Below, in pieces: positions 57,101 through 64,000 of a stretch of 64,000 nt of DNA. The notes beneath the pieces were generated by a model. It made no database searches. It had not been told where the DNA came from and worked only from the letters and a program-made list of their open reading frames with translations. The translations under genes and the position numbers were made by a program. Position 1 is the stretch's first letter, and each line of letters starts with the position of its first letter. The DNA is from Hyphomicrobiales bacterium (GTDB taxonomy: Bacteria; Pseudomonadota; Alphaproteobacteria; Rhizobiales; Rhizobiaceae). The stretch covers positions 63,023 to 127,022 of the forward strand of contig NVSG01000002.1 of the NCBI GenBank assembly GCA_002401155.1, given 5' to 3'.

Positions 57101-58867
57101 CTTCAAATCCAGAATATTTGGACGCGGGCCAATAAAGGAAACGAGGCTCATCACAGATTCTTCGCGGATCGGATCAATCGGTGGATTGGTCACCTGCGCA
57201 AAGAGCTGTTTGAAATAGGTGTAGAGCATTTTCGATTTGTTGGAGATCGCCGAAATCGGCGTATCCGTTCCCATCGAACCAAGGGCTTCCATTCCGGTTG
57301 TCGCCATCGGCGCCATCAGGATTTTCAAATCTTCCTGCGTATAACCAAAGGCCTGCTGACGATCGAGCAGGGTCGAAACATGCCCGATAGCAGGTTTTGC
57401 AGCCACCGGCATTTCTTCGATTACGATCTGCGTACGCTCGACCCATTCTTTATAAGGGTTGGCATCGGCCAGCTGTTGTTTGATTTCCTGATCGGAAATA
57501 ATCTTGCCTTCTTTCATGTCGATCAGCAGCATTTTACCCGGCTGCAACCGCCATTTAGTGACAATATCCTCGTCGGCAATCGGCAACACGCCGGATTCAG
57601 ATGACATGATCACCCGGTCATCCTTGGTCACCACATAGCGCGCAGGGCGAAGGCCGTTGCGGTCCAGAGTTGCGCCAATTTGCACACCATCGGTAAAGGC
57701 AATAGCGGCCGGGCCGTCCCACGGTTCCATCAGGGCCGCGTGATATTCATAAAACGCACGGCGGTCATCATCCATTAGCGGGTTGCCCGCCCAAGCTTCC
57801 GGCACAAGCATCATCACCGCATGAGCCAGCGAATACCCGCCACGCAGCAAAAATTCCAGCGCATTATCAAAGCACGCCGTATCCGATTGTCCCTCATAGG
57901 AAATCGGCCAGAGCTTGGAAATATTATCACCGAACAGCGGCGAAGAAACTGATGCCTGACGCGCAGCCATCCAGTTTTTATTGCCGCGCAAAGTATTGAT
58001 CTCGCCATTATGCGCCACCATCCGGTAAGGATGCGCCAATTTCCATGATGGGAAAGTGTTGGTCGAAAAGCGCTGGTGGATTAGCGCAATAGCAGATTTA
58101 CAACGTGGATCAGTGAGGTCTTTGAAATACGGCCCCAACTGGTCGGCAAGGAACATGCCTTTATAAACAATCGTTCGGCATGACATGGAGACCATATAAT
58201 AGCCATTGTCGCGACCTTCGGTTTCCTGAAAAATCTGGTTCGAAATCACCTTGCGGGTCAAATAAAGACGGCGCTCAAAATCATCTTCCGTTTTGATATC
58301 GTCGGAACAACCCAAAAAGCATTGGCGATGAAGCGGTTCTGTCCCGGCAATTTCCGGGTCTTTGGAGAGCGCAGAATTATCCACTTCAAGCGTACGCCAG
58401 CCAAGAACACTCAAGCCTTCCGAGCGAGCAACATTTTCAATGATTTCTTCGATATGGGCGCGCAGTGTTTCATCGCGCGGCATGAAATTTTGCGCCACGG
58501 CATATTGGCCACGTTCAGGCAATTCAAAGCCCAGCGCCTTACATTCTTCCTGAAACAACTCGTCTGGAATTTGCATTAACAGGCCTGCACCATCACCCAT
58601 TTTCGGGTCGGCACCCACGGCACCACGATGTTCAACATTTTCTACGATCTGCAATCCGTCGAGCACAATCTGGTGAGATCTCTCGCCCTTCATATGGGCA
58701 ATAAAGCCCACACCGCAGGCGTCATGTTCGTTACGAGGATCGTAAAGACCAATTTTGCTCGGATTGGTTCTATCAAAAACTGGTTTCAGTGCACTGTGAG
58801 AACTTTCACATTGTACAGTCTGGGCTTTTTCATCCCGGGCCATCGATGGCGTAGATTTCGTCATCAT
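54128..58867 (-). CDS. gltB: Glutamate synthase large subunit
   Basis: Large subunit of NADPH GOGAT, 1579 residues. The N-terminal amidotransferase domain has its nucleophile Cys in DACGVGFIA (Cys51 from this start), so a propeptide of about 50 residues is removed. A central domain leads to the FMN-binding synthase barrel with [16 protein letters not shown], and the 3Fe-4S cysteines are in [14 protein letters not shown]-terminal beta-helix (GXXGXXXG repeats such as GGRIVVRP and [19 protein letters not shown]) ends it. Two ATG codons stand at 58867 and 58864 after a GGAG. The frame is intact, with antisense frames on the other strand that are shadows. Confidence 0.97.
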   Translation of the reverse strand: MMTKSTPSMARDEKAQTVQCESSHSALKPVFDRTNPSKIGLYDPRNEHDACGVGFIAHMKGERSHQIVLDGLQIVENVEHRGAVGADPKMGDGAGLLMQIPDELFQEECKALGFELPERGQYAVAQNFMPRDETLRAHIEEIIENVARSEGLSVLGWRTLEVDNSALSKDPEIAGTEPLHRQCFLGCSDDIKTEDDFERRLYLTRKVISNQIFQETEGRDNGYYMVSMSCRTIVYKGMFLADQLGPYFKDLTDPRCKSAIALIHQRFSTNTFPSWKLAHPYRMVAHNGEINTLRGNKNWMAARQASVSSPLFGDNISKLWPISYEGQSDTACFDNALEFLLRGGYSLAHAVMMLVPEAWAGNPLMDDDRRAFYEYHAALMEPWDGPAAIAFTDGVQIGATLDRNGLRPARYVVTKDDRVIMSSESGVLPIADEDIVTKWRLQPGKMLLIDMKEGKIISDQEIKQQLADANPYKEWVERTQIVIEEMPVAAKPAIGHVSTLLDRQQAFGYTQEDLKILMAPMATTGMEALGSMGTDTPISAISNKSKMLYTYFKQLFAQVTNPPIDPIREESVMSLVSFIGPRPNILDLKGAATMKRLEVRQPILTNEDLEKIRAIGDIGDNQFQTKTLDITYSADRGSEGMKEAIDILCQRAEKSVRGDYNIIVLSDRQIAASRIAIPALLATAAVHHHLIRKGLRTSVGLVVESGEPREVHHFCMLAGYGAEAINPYLAFETLGHMFERGDFPDEVDAYEVTSRYIKAVDKGILKVMSKMGISTYQSYCGAQIFDAVGLSSEFIKAYFTGTATLIEGAGLVEISKETVDRHDKAFGKNQVLRNSLEVGGEYMYRMRGEVHAWTPENIAKLQHSVRGNSYATFQEFSKLVDNAAENNASIRGLFDIKSAKDDGRKSVPIDEVESVETIVKRFSTGAMSFGSISREAHTTLARAMNQIGGKSNTGEGGEESDRFAPMPDGSPNPERSAIKQIASGRFGVTAEYLANADMLQIKVAQGAKPGEGGQLPGHKVDAVIAKTRHSTQGVGLISPPPHHDIYSIEDLAQLIFDLKNVNENAAISVKLVSEVGVGTVAAGVAKARADHITISGYDGGTGASPLTSLKHAGSPWEMGLAETHQTLVLNGLRSRIALQVDGGLRTGRDVVIGALLGADEFGFSTAPLIATGCLMMRKCHLNTCPVGIATQDPVLRQRFRGTPEDVINYFFFIAEEVRELMAEMGYLNFDEMVGESQMLEQGSLINHWKASGLDFSGMFFKPEAEKSEIYWTKTQKHPIDDILDRKLVEQAKPALENGEAVQIEVDIFNTDRSAGAMLSGKLAAKYGYDGLPDDTIAVSLKGTAGQSFGAFLAKGISFDLQGDSNDYVGKGLSGGRIVVRPPENVTYKAEESIIVGNTVLYGAISGECYFRGVAGERFGVRNSGAVAVVEGVGDHGCEYMTGGVVVVLGETGRNFAAGMSGGIAYVLDEAGNFAERCNMAMVELEPVPEEDDLLEKLHHHGGDLDHKGRVDVSSDMTRFDEERLKQLIISHMHYTGSTRAKEILDNWEEYRPKFAKVMPVEYRRALREMEEKKHVRAAE

Positions 58868-59189
58868 TTTCTCCACTTCACACTTAGACACGAATACCAG
58901 TCAGAAACGTTTCTGCTGAATATTGGTCGCAATTCACACCATTTGAGTGCCGCTTTAATCAGCGCTCAAAATCAGACCCATCAATTATACGGATCATGCG
59001 ATCGATGGTAAAAAGACGCTGAAACAGCCATGGCATCAAGATTATTCCTAATCCGTGCGGCCCAATCAGTTTGCTTGCCTTTAGCCGGGTGTTGAGCTTA
59101 GTGGCATTTTCCAGCCATTATTGCGCAATTTTCACCATTTGCCATCGTCACAAAACACAGTTTATCAACAAAAAGCGCTCTTGAAAACC
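58868..59189. other. Upstream region of gltB, no clear feature
   Basis: About 320 bases between gltB and the terminator at 59190. It should hold the gltB promoter on the minus strand, but I cannot identify a convincing -35/-10 pair. There is no gene. The region is A/T-rich toward its right end. Confidence 0.35.
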
Positions 59190-59217
59190 AAAAAGGACAG
59201 GATTGCTGTCCTTTTTT
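59190..59217. terminator. Bidirectional intrinsic terminator
   Basis: GGACAG (59195-59200) pairs with CTGTCC (59206-59211), flanked by five A and six T, so it can end transcripts from either strand. CTTGAAAA (59180-59187) and TTTTCAAG (59231-59238) form an outer stem around it. No gene ends here on either strand, so it may stop an unannotated RNA or read-through from the right. Confidence 0.7.
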
Positions 59218-59371
59218 GCAAAAATCATGATTTTCAAGAAACGACCTTCCCAAAGGGAGTAACTAGATTTTGTGTATATAATACCATAGCATAGTTGTTT
59301 AACAGATTAATATTTGTTATATATTTATTAATAGGTACATTTGTACGCCGACATTTAGTGCAATTGGGGGG

Positions 59372-59661
59372 AGTGATATCGGAGGGAGTATTCTTCGAGG
59401 ATTATCACTAAGAATTGAATTTCAAGTTCATTTAGCCCCGCTTTTGATGCTTGATTATGTGTATGTTGTATTCATTTGATGTTCTGGGGCTTTCCATAAT
59501 TTTTATATATCGGGATTTAGCTTAGTGCCCGGTCTTAAGATGGTTTTTCTGCGCGAACTCGATACTGTCGCCCCCAGATCGAAAAATCGGCAGGAAAACC
59601 TTCTTAAAAATTGAATCGGCACTGAGAGGCCCGGTCCCTTTTGGGATCGGGCTCTTTTTTT
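59372..59661 (+). ncRNA. Candidate structured RNA or attenuating leader before threonine aldolase
   Basis: A non-coding stretch with several stems, judged by eye: AGTGATA (59372-59378) with TATCACT (59403-59409); AGCCCC (59434-59439) with GGGGCT (59486-59491); and a long hairpin in which CTTAGTGCC (59521-59529) pairs with GGCACTGAG (59618-59626) and AAGATGGTTTTTCTGC (59537-59552) pairs, with few mismatches, with GCAGGAAAACCTTCTT (59590-59605). It ends in the strong terminator at 59628-59661. I do not recognise a known RNA family. The strand is inferred from the T-run; the 5' end is a guess. Confidence 0.42.
59628..59661 (+). terminator. Strong intrinsic terminator before threonine aldolase
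   Basis: GCCCGGTCCC (59629-59638) pairs over ten bases, with one G-U pair, with GGGATCGGGC (59643-59652) around a TTTT loop, followed by seven T (59655-59661). The terminator stands about 110 bases upstream of the next start codon. The arm GCCCGGTC is repeated at 59527-59534, so an alternative pairing with the 3' arm is possible. Confidence 0.85.
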
Positions 59662-59771
59662 GATTATCATGTTGTTTCGGGCTAATTTCTAACGGATAAG
59701 CAAAGGTATCTATCAGGTCGTCCGGGTTTTGCCGTTCGGGTTATGAGTAAGGCTACCAAAGGAACATGAGA

Positions 59772-60827
59772 ATGATATTCACCAGCGACAATTGGGCCGG
59801 TGCAGCCCCGGAAATTTCACAGGCTCTGTCAGATAATGCGCAAGGCATGGTTTCAGCCTACGGCACCAGTGATCTGGATGATCGCGTGCGCCAGAATTTC
59901 AATGAAATTTTTGAACGCGAAGTGTCTGTTTTCTTCGTGGGAACAGGAACCGTTGCCAATTCGCTCGCCTTGGCGAGCATGAACAAGCCCGGCGGTATTT
60001 TGATGTGTCACCGCGAAGCCCACATCATTGAAGACGAATGCGGCGCCCCCGAATTCTTCACATCCGGTGGCCGTTTGCTGGCAATTGATGGCGATGACGG
60101 CAAGATGGATATCGATGTGCTGGCAGGTGAAATGAAACGGGTGCACGAGATATTCGTCCATCACGGCCAACCCATGGGCATTTCTATGACCCAGACCACA
60201 GAGGCCGGTACAATTTACAGCCCCGATGAAACCGCAAGGATTGCCGATATTGCCCACGGCGTTGATGTGCCGCTTCATATGGATGGTGCACGCTTTGCCA
60301 ATGCCATGGTGCAGCTGAACGCGACGCCTGCTGAGATGACATGGAAGCAGGGCGTCGATGTGCTTTCTTTCGGCGGTACTAAAAATGGCTGCTGGTGTGC
60401 TGAAGCGCTGATATTCTTTGATCCAAAATTAGCCGAGCAAATGCCCTATCTGCAAAAGCGTGCGGGGCAGCTATATTCCAAATCACGCTTTATCACGGCG
60501 CAGTTTGAAGCCTATTTCAAAAATGATTTGTGGGTTGAACTGGCAACATACTCCAATGGTATGGCCGATCATTTGCGTGCGGGGATAGCAGCTTCAAATC
60601 GCATTCGTGCTGCGTGGGACGGGCAGGCAAATGAAGTTTTTGCCATAATGCAGGCAGAAGATGCTGAAAAATTACAACAGGCCGGTGCCCATTTCTACGA
60701 ATGGCCAACACCTCATAAGTTGGCCAGCTCCCTGAGCGATAACGAAAAAATGTATCGCTTCGTCACGAGTTTCGCCACCAAAAAAGCAGACATAGATCAA
60801 CTCCTCAGTACATTGGTGGATTTGTAG
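59772..60827 (+). CDS. ltaE: Low-specificity L-threonine aldolase
   Basis: Pyridoxal phosphate enzyme that splits threonine and allo-threonine to glycine and acetaldehyde. The 351-residue chain matches the family: FTSDNWAGAAPEISQAL at the start, FFVGTGTVANSLAL, HREAHIIEDECGAPEF, PLHMDGARFANAMV and the PLP lysine in LSFGGTKNGCWCAEAL. The ATG at 59766 is only two bases after AAAGGA, whereas the ATG at 59772 is eight bases away, so the second is preferred. A structured stretch with a terminator lies upstream. The bufferin-type operon follows 167 bases downstream. Confidence 0.94.
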   Translation: MIFTSDNWAGAAPEISQALSDNAQGMVSAYGTSDLDDRVRQNFNEIFEREVSVFFVGTGTVANSLALASMNKPGGILMCHREAHIIEDECGAPEFFTSGGRLLAIDGDDGKMDIDVLAGEMKRVHEIFVHHGQPMGISMTQTTEAGTIYSPDETARIADIAHGVDVPLHMDGARFANAMVQLNATPAEMTWKQGVDVLSFGGTKNGCWCAEALIFFDPKLAEQMPYLQKRAGQLYSKSRFITAQFEAYFKNDLWVELATYSNGMADHLRAGIAASNRIRAAWDGQANEVFAIMQAEDAEKLQQAGAHFYEWPTPHKLASSLSDNEKMYRFVTSFATKKADIDQLLSTLVDL

Positions 60828-60994
60828 GCCGAATAGATAAACTGTTTCTCACAAAGCGGTTACCATGTGTGATGCAAGTTTACTTCCCTTTCGCCTCAGT
60901 ATTTCTCATGTTTCACTCAAGTCATCGGCGATACTGCCGGGACGGGTTTCGTGGCGTTCTTGTACGCGAGACTGTTTTCAAGAGGAGATAACTC

Positions 60995-61309
60995 ATGTCC
61001 AAGAAAATCGTTTCATCCGCTGTTGCGGGTGCTGTAGCAATAGCCGTTTCGGCAGTCGTCACAATGGGTGTAACAACCACAGGTGCACAAGCTGCAAACA
61101 TCAAATGCTATGGCATTTCAAAAGCAGGCAAAAATGATTGCGCCGCCGGTCCGGGCACCACATGTGCGGGTACTTCCAAAGTTGATTATCAGGGCAATGC
61201 ATGGTCATTCGTTGATGCAGAAAATTGCGAAAGCGTTTCTATTAAAACCATGGATGGCACAACCATCATGGGTTCTGATAAAGCTCTTATGCGCAACATG
61301 CCTAGCTAA
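60995..61309 (+). CDS. bufA: Bufferin-type peptide precursor (DUF2282)
   Basis: A 104-residue exported peptide. A basic N-terminus and hydrophobic helix (about residues 8-30) end at AQA-AN, a signal peptide cleavage site. The mature part (about 71 residues) has four cysteines, Cys38, Cys49, Cys57 and Cys78, and the motifs [14 protein letters not shown] and TTCAGTS that mark the DUF2282 (BufA1) family. Such peptides are modified by the DUF692 enzyme and, in Caulobacter, bind copper after thiooxazole formation, from general knowledge. AGAGGAG lies seven bases before the ATG. Copper binding here is inferred. Confidence 0.87.
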   Translation: MSKKIVSSAVAGAVAIAVSAVVTMGVTTTGAQAANIKCYGISKAGKNDCAAGPGTTCAGTSKVDYQGNAWSFVDAENCESVSIKTMDGTTIMGSDKALMRNMPS

Positions 61310-61351
61310 ACCATATCAGGTTTTAATTGATTTCTCCAAGGGGTTAAGAGC

Positions 61352-62266
61352 ATGCAGACAATTACCGCGTCTTCAATTCTCGCAGAGGCAATCTTTGAAC
61401 CATCACCAATCCCGGCTCGCGCCGGGATTGGCTTGAAAGCGCAACATGTTGCTGAAATTCTGGAGACCAAAGCCGATATCGGCTTCTTCGAGGTCCACGC
61501 AGAAAACTATATGGGCGCAGGCGGAATGCCTCACGCGCAACTCACAAAAATCAGAGAAAATTATGCCCTGAGCGTTCATGGCGTTGGCATGTCCATTGGC
61601 GGCGAAAACGACATCGATAAAGACCATTTGGCCCGGTTCAAGGCGGTGGTGCATCGCTACGAGCCCGGAATGGTATCCGAACATTTGGCATGGTCCACCC
61701 ATGACGATATTTTTTACAACGATCTCCTGCCAGTTCCCTATACTGAGAAAGCTCTGAAAAGGGTGGTCGAGCATGTGCAAGTCGTGCAGGAGGCCCTTGG
61801 CCGTCAAATATTGATTGAAAATCCATCCACCTATGTAGTGTTCGAACAATCCACCATGAGCGAAGTGGATTTCATGGCCCAGATTGCAAAACAGTCCGGC
61901 TGCGGTCTGTTGTTCGATGTGAATAATGTGTTCGTTTCGGCCGTCAATCATGAGACCTCACCCACAGAATATATCGAAAGCTATCCGCTGCATCTGGTGC
62001 AGGAATTGCATTTGGGTGGTCACGCGGAAGATAAAGACGATGCGGGGCGTCGTCTGTTGATCGACGCGCATGATCGCGAAATTGCCGATGATGTGTGGGG
62101 TCTGTACAAATTGGTTCTAAGCAAAACCGGACCACTACCAAGCCTGATCGAATGGGATAACGACGTGCCGCAATGGCCGGTTCTGGCGGGTGAAGCGCGC
62201 CTTGCCGATGAACTGATTGGAAGAAATTCGATCCAGAGTATCAACCCGTCTTCTGGCTTGCACTGA
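61352..62266 (+). CDS. bufB: DUF692 family MNIO enzyme (BufB)
   Basis: A 304-residue multinuclear non-heme iron oxidative enzyme, the class that includes MbnB of methanobactin synthesis. It shows the TIM-barrel and metal-ligand segments GIGLKAQHVAEILE, FFEVHAENYMGAGG, SVHGVGMSIGG, VSEHLAW, LIENPSTYV, LLFDVNNVFVSA, LHLGGHAED and LIEWDNDVPQWPVL. The ligands look complete. It is probably the enzyme that oxidises cysteines of the upstream peptide. AAGGGG stands ahead of the ATG. bufA ends 42 bases upstream and bufC starts two bases downstream. Confidence 0.9.
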   Translation: MQTITASSILAEAIFEPSPIPARAGIGLKAQHVAEILETKADIGFFEVHAENYMGAGGMPHAQLTKIRENYALSVHGVGMSIGGENDIDKDHLARFKAVVHRYEPGMVSEHLAWSTHDDIFYNDLLPVPYTEKALKRVVEHVQVVQEALGRQILIENPSTYVVFEQSTMSEVDFMAQIAKQSGCGLLFDVNNVFVSAVNHETSPTEYIESYPLHLVQELHLGGHAEDKDDAGRRLLIDAHDREIADDVWGLYKLVLSKTGPLPSLIEWDNDVPQWPVLAGEARLADELIGRNSIQSINPSSGLH

Positions 62267-62268
62267 GA

Positions 62269-63051
62269 ATGACTTCACACATGCCATCAGATGATCAAAC
62301 GCCACACAAAATTTTCGGGCAGGCACTTTTCGATGCCAATCTGGATATCCCGGAAGGTATCATCGGGCCGGATGGGAAAACGGCACCTGTGCGTTTTGGC
62401 GTCTACCGCAACAACGTAATCGTCAGCCTGATTGAAGCGATGAAGGATGCTTATCCCTCGATCCTTTCTATTCTGGAAGACGAAAATTTCTCCCGCATCG
62501 CCCGAAATTACATTGCAGCCCATCCGCCAAAATCACCGATGATGCAGGAGTTCGGAGATAAGTTCGCGCATTTTCTGCAAGAATTTGAACCCTTGAAAGC
62601 TTCTCCGTTTCTGGTGGATTTGGCCTGTGCTGAACGCGCGTGGCTGGTCGCCTATCATGCCGAAGATCAGCCGGTCGTTGCAGCGGAAGCTCTTGGTACT
62701 GTGCCGCCTGAAATCGTCATGGACGTGACCTTTGAAAAACACGCAGCAAGCTGGATTTGCGCATCGCAATTTCCATTGTTTGCTCTTTATTGTCGCCGAG
62801 ATGACACTAGCGCCGATATTGATTTGACCGAGAGCCAGAATGTCCTGATCACCCGCCCGCAAACAGATGTCATCGTGCGCCATATAGGGGCAGGGGATTG
62901 CCGGTTTTTCGAACAGATATTTACAGGCAGCACGCTCGGCGAAGCCATTGGTGCAGGAACAGAAATGGAAACTGAATTTGATCCGGCAAATGCCATTGGT
63001 ATTTTGCTGGAAAGTGGTTGTTGCAGCAAATTATCACAGCCAGAATCCTAA
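62269..63051 (+). CDS. bufC: DUF2063 family partner of the MNIO enzyme (BufC)
   Basis: A 260-residue protein of the DUF2063 family. The N-terminal part (about residues 10-105) carries RFGVYRNNVIVSLIEAMKDA and FARIARNYIAAHPPKSPMMQ-like helices found in this family; the C-terminal part is mixed alpha/beta. DUF2063 proteins accompany DUF692 enzymes and are thought to bind the precursor peptide and hand it over. The ATG at 62269 overlaps none of bufB but lies two bases after its stop; another ATG at 62281 is possible. It is two-thirds of the modification pair with bufB. Confidence 0.85.
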   Translation: MTSHMPSDDQTPHKIFGQALFDANLDIPEGIIGPDGKTAPVRFGVYRNNVIVSLIEAMKDAYPSILSILEDENFSRIARNYIAAHPPKSPMMQEFGDKFAHFLQEFEPLKASPFLVDLACAERAWLVAYHAEDQPVVAAEALGTVPPEIVMDVTFEKHAASWICASQFPLFALYCRRDDTSADIDLTESQNVLITRPQTDVIVRHIGAGDCRFFEQIFTGSTLGEAIGAGTEMETEFDPANAIGILLESGCCSKLSQPES

Positions 63052-63073
63052 CACGCATAATCAGGAGAATATT

Positions 63074-63643
63074 ATGTTATCGACCCTCACTTCGCTTCAC
63101 GGACGATTTTTCACAAGCCTCGAAAGCATAACCAATGGCTGGCTTTTGGGCCTTGCTGCCCGGTTCGTTTTTGCGGCAGTCATCTATGTTTATTATTTGA
63201 ATTCGGCGCTGACGAAGGTCAATGAAGGGTTCATTGGGTTCTTCCAAATCCGCTTCGGCGCTTACATCCAAATATTATCTGAAGGGGTTTTATCAGGCTA
63301 TGGGTTTGATGCTGCCAACGTGCCATTCTTCCCGCAATATCTGATGGTCCTATTCGGCACCTATGGCGAATTTCTCCTGCCACTGTTAGTGGTCATTGGC
63401 CTGTTTACCCGGCTGGCGTCGCTGGGAATGATCGGTTTTATTCTAGTGCAATCCTACGTGGATATCGCATTTCATGGCGCTGGTGATGAAACCATCGGTG
63501 CATGGTTCGACAGGGATTCAACATCCCTGATCATGGACCAGCGCACGCTCTGGATATTCCTGTTGATGGTCTTGATCGTGAAGGGTGCAGGTTCAGTTTC
63601 GGCGGATAGTTTACTCGCCCGTTGGTGGAAAAATCGAAACTAG
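63074..63643 (+). CDS. DoxX family membrane protein of the bufferin cluster
   Basis: A 189-residue membrane protein with about four hydrophobic helices, of the DoxX group: AARFVFAAVIYVYYLNSALTK opens the core, then GTYGEFLLPLLVVIGLFTRL and LVQSYVDIAFHG follow. In bufferin-type clusters a DoxX-like protein is the fourth gene and is thought to take part in peptide export or redox reactions. The ATG at 63074 follows AGGAG by six bases; the frame is open well upstream inside bufC. It ends eight bases before a strong two-way terminator. Confidence 0.85.
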   Translation: MLSTLTSLHGRFFTSLESITNGWLLGLAARFVFAAVIYVYYLNSALTKVNEGFIGFFQIRFGAYIQILSEGVLSGYGFDAANVPFFPQYLMVLFGTYGEFLLPLLVVIGLFTRLASLGMIGFILVQSYVDIAFHGAGDETIGAWFDRDSTSLIMDQRTLWIFLLMVLIVKGAGSVSADSLLARWWKNRN

Positions 63644-63650
63644 AATAATA

Positions 63651-63676
63651 AAAGGGCGCCCATCAGGACGCCCTTT
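63651..63676. terminator. Bidirectional terminator between the DoxX and hsp20 genes
   Basis: AAAGGGCG (63651-63658) pairs perfectly with CGCCCTTT (63669-63676) around a ten-base loop. A-rich bases precede it, so either strand sees a T-rich tail. It stands between the convergent ends of the bufferin-type operon and the hsp20 gene. Confidence 0.8.
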
Positions 63677-63693
63677 CTCAAATGGCTTAAGCC

Positions 63694-64000
63694 TTATTTC
63701 TTGGCTTCAATCTGCTTTGCCTTGGAGGCTTTCGAGCCAACGGTACCAATCGCAATCTTGCGCGCTTTCATGGCTTCAGGAATCTCGCGAACAAGATCAA
63801 TATGAAGCAGGCCATGTTGCAGGCTGGCATCTTTCACTTCCACATGGTCAGCAAGCTGGAAGCGCCGCTCAAACGAGCGTGCGGCAATGCCCTGAAACAG
63901 GAAGTCTTTTTCTGTTTCAGTTTCAACATCTGCTTTTTCAGCGCGGATGGTCAGCATGTTTTGTTTCGCTTCGATTTCAATATCCGCATCGCTAAAGCCT
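63694..64000 (-). CDS. Small heat shock protein Hsp20 (5' part outside the window)
   Basis: C-terminal part of an IbpA-like alpha-crystallin chaperone, which holds unfolded proteins in the cytoplasm. The frame runs without a stop to the window edge, and the residues beyond the ATG at 63957 (GFSDADIEIEAKQN) are the typical strand before MLTIRAEKAD, so the start lies further right. The visible part ends with AARSFERRFQLADHVEVKDA, LHIDLVREIPEAMKARKIAI and a Lys-rich tail. The family's usual second half is complete. It is convergent with the bufferin-type operon. Confidence 0.92.
   Translation of the reverse strand, partial: GFSDADIEIEAKQNMLTIRAEKADVETETEKDFLFQGIAARSFERRFQLADHVEVKDASLQHGLLHIDLVREIPEAMKARKIAIGTVGSKASKAKQIEAKK

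Noticed and set aside
56537..57604. A 355-codon open frame antisense to gltB
   Set aside because: It is a shadow of the complete large-subunit frame, whose motifs run through the region in one frame.
59521..59661. 6S, SRP, RNase P or tmRNA gene, or a known riboswitch
   Set aside because: None of the conserved cores of these RNAs that I can recall is present; left as an unknown structured stretch.

Overview
The window comes from a circular-type bacterial chromosome of an alphaproteobacterium, most likely a marine member of the Rhizobiales (Hyphomicrobiales). This is an inference from three things: the gene order rpmH-rnpA-yidC-yihA-argB followed by dapD-dapE and def-fmt-truA, the protein sequences, and two copies of a short palindrome of the kind scattered through Rhizobiales genomes. 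Base composition is moderate and coding is dense. I see no prophage, plasmid, insertion sequence or CRISPR array.

Layout. Bases 1-6330: the end of a polyphosphate kinase 2 gene, a LigM-like folate-dependent demethylase with its GntR regulator, panC, an SDR gene with its MarR regulator, and tRNA-Arg(ACG). Bases 6465-10192: an orphan histidine kinase, a mercuric-reductase-like flavoprotein and a TVP38 membrane protein. Bases 10428-24271: the core cluster of ribosome, RNase P, membrane insertion and lysine/arginine genes (rpmH, rnpA, yidC, yihA, argB, dapD, dapE), then rmuC, def-fmt-truA and bioY. Bases 24393-32811: a PPOX flavoprotein, an HpaR-like regulator with kynureninase, a free methionine sulfoxide reductase with aroQ, an endolysin-like muramidase, and an eda-modABC operon ending against a LysE exporter. 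Bases 32812-40880: a NIPSNAP protein, an aminotransferase, an MTA/SAH nucleosidase, LacI and MarR regulators, and a purine-deaminase, creatininase, CobW GTPase and WD40 operon. Bases 41037-52499: a desaturase, ferrochelatase, a SPFH/NfeD pair, arabinose-5-phosphate isomerase, an outer-membrane barrel, galU, galE, a lytic transglycosylase and a DUF459 protein. Bases 52655-58867: gltD and gltB. The end holds a structured non-coding stretch, threonine aldolase, a four-gene bufferin-type MNIO peptide operon and the start of an hsp20 gene.

The best candidates for unusual biology are: (1) the bufferin-type cluster at 60995-63643, a small exported four-cysteine peptide with a DUF692 oxidative enzyme, a DUF2063 partner and a DoxX membrane protein; (2) a modular multi-hairpin repeat with four copies, each filling a gap between convergent genes; (3) a highly folded, tRNA-like 5' leader of rpmH with a hairpin over its ribosome site; and (4) a gene-free stretch upstream of threonine aldolase with several stems, a strong terminator and a possible antiterminator.

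Functions are read from motifs and remembered family features; no database search or folding program was run.
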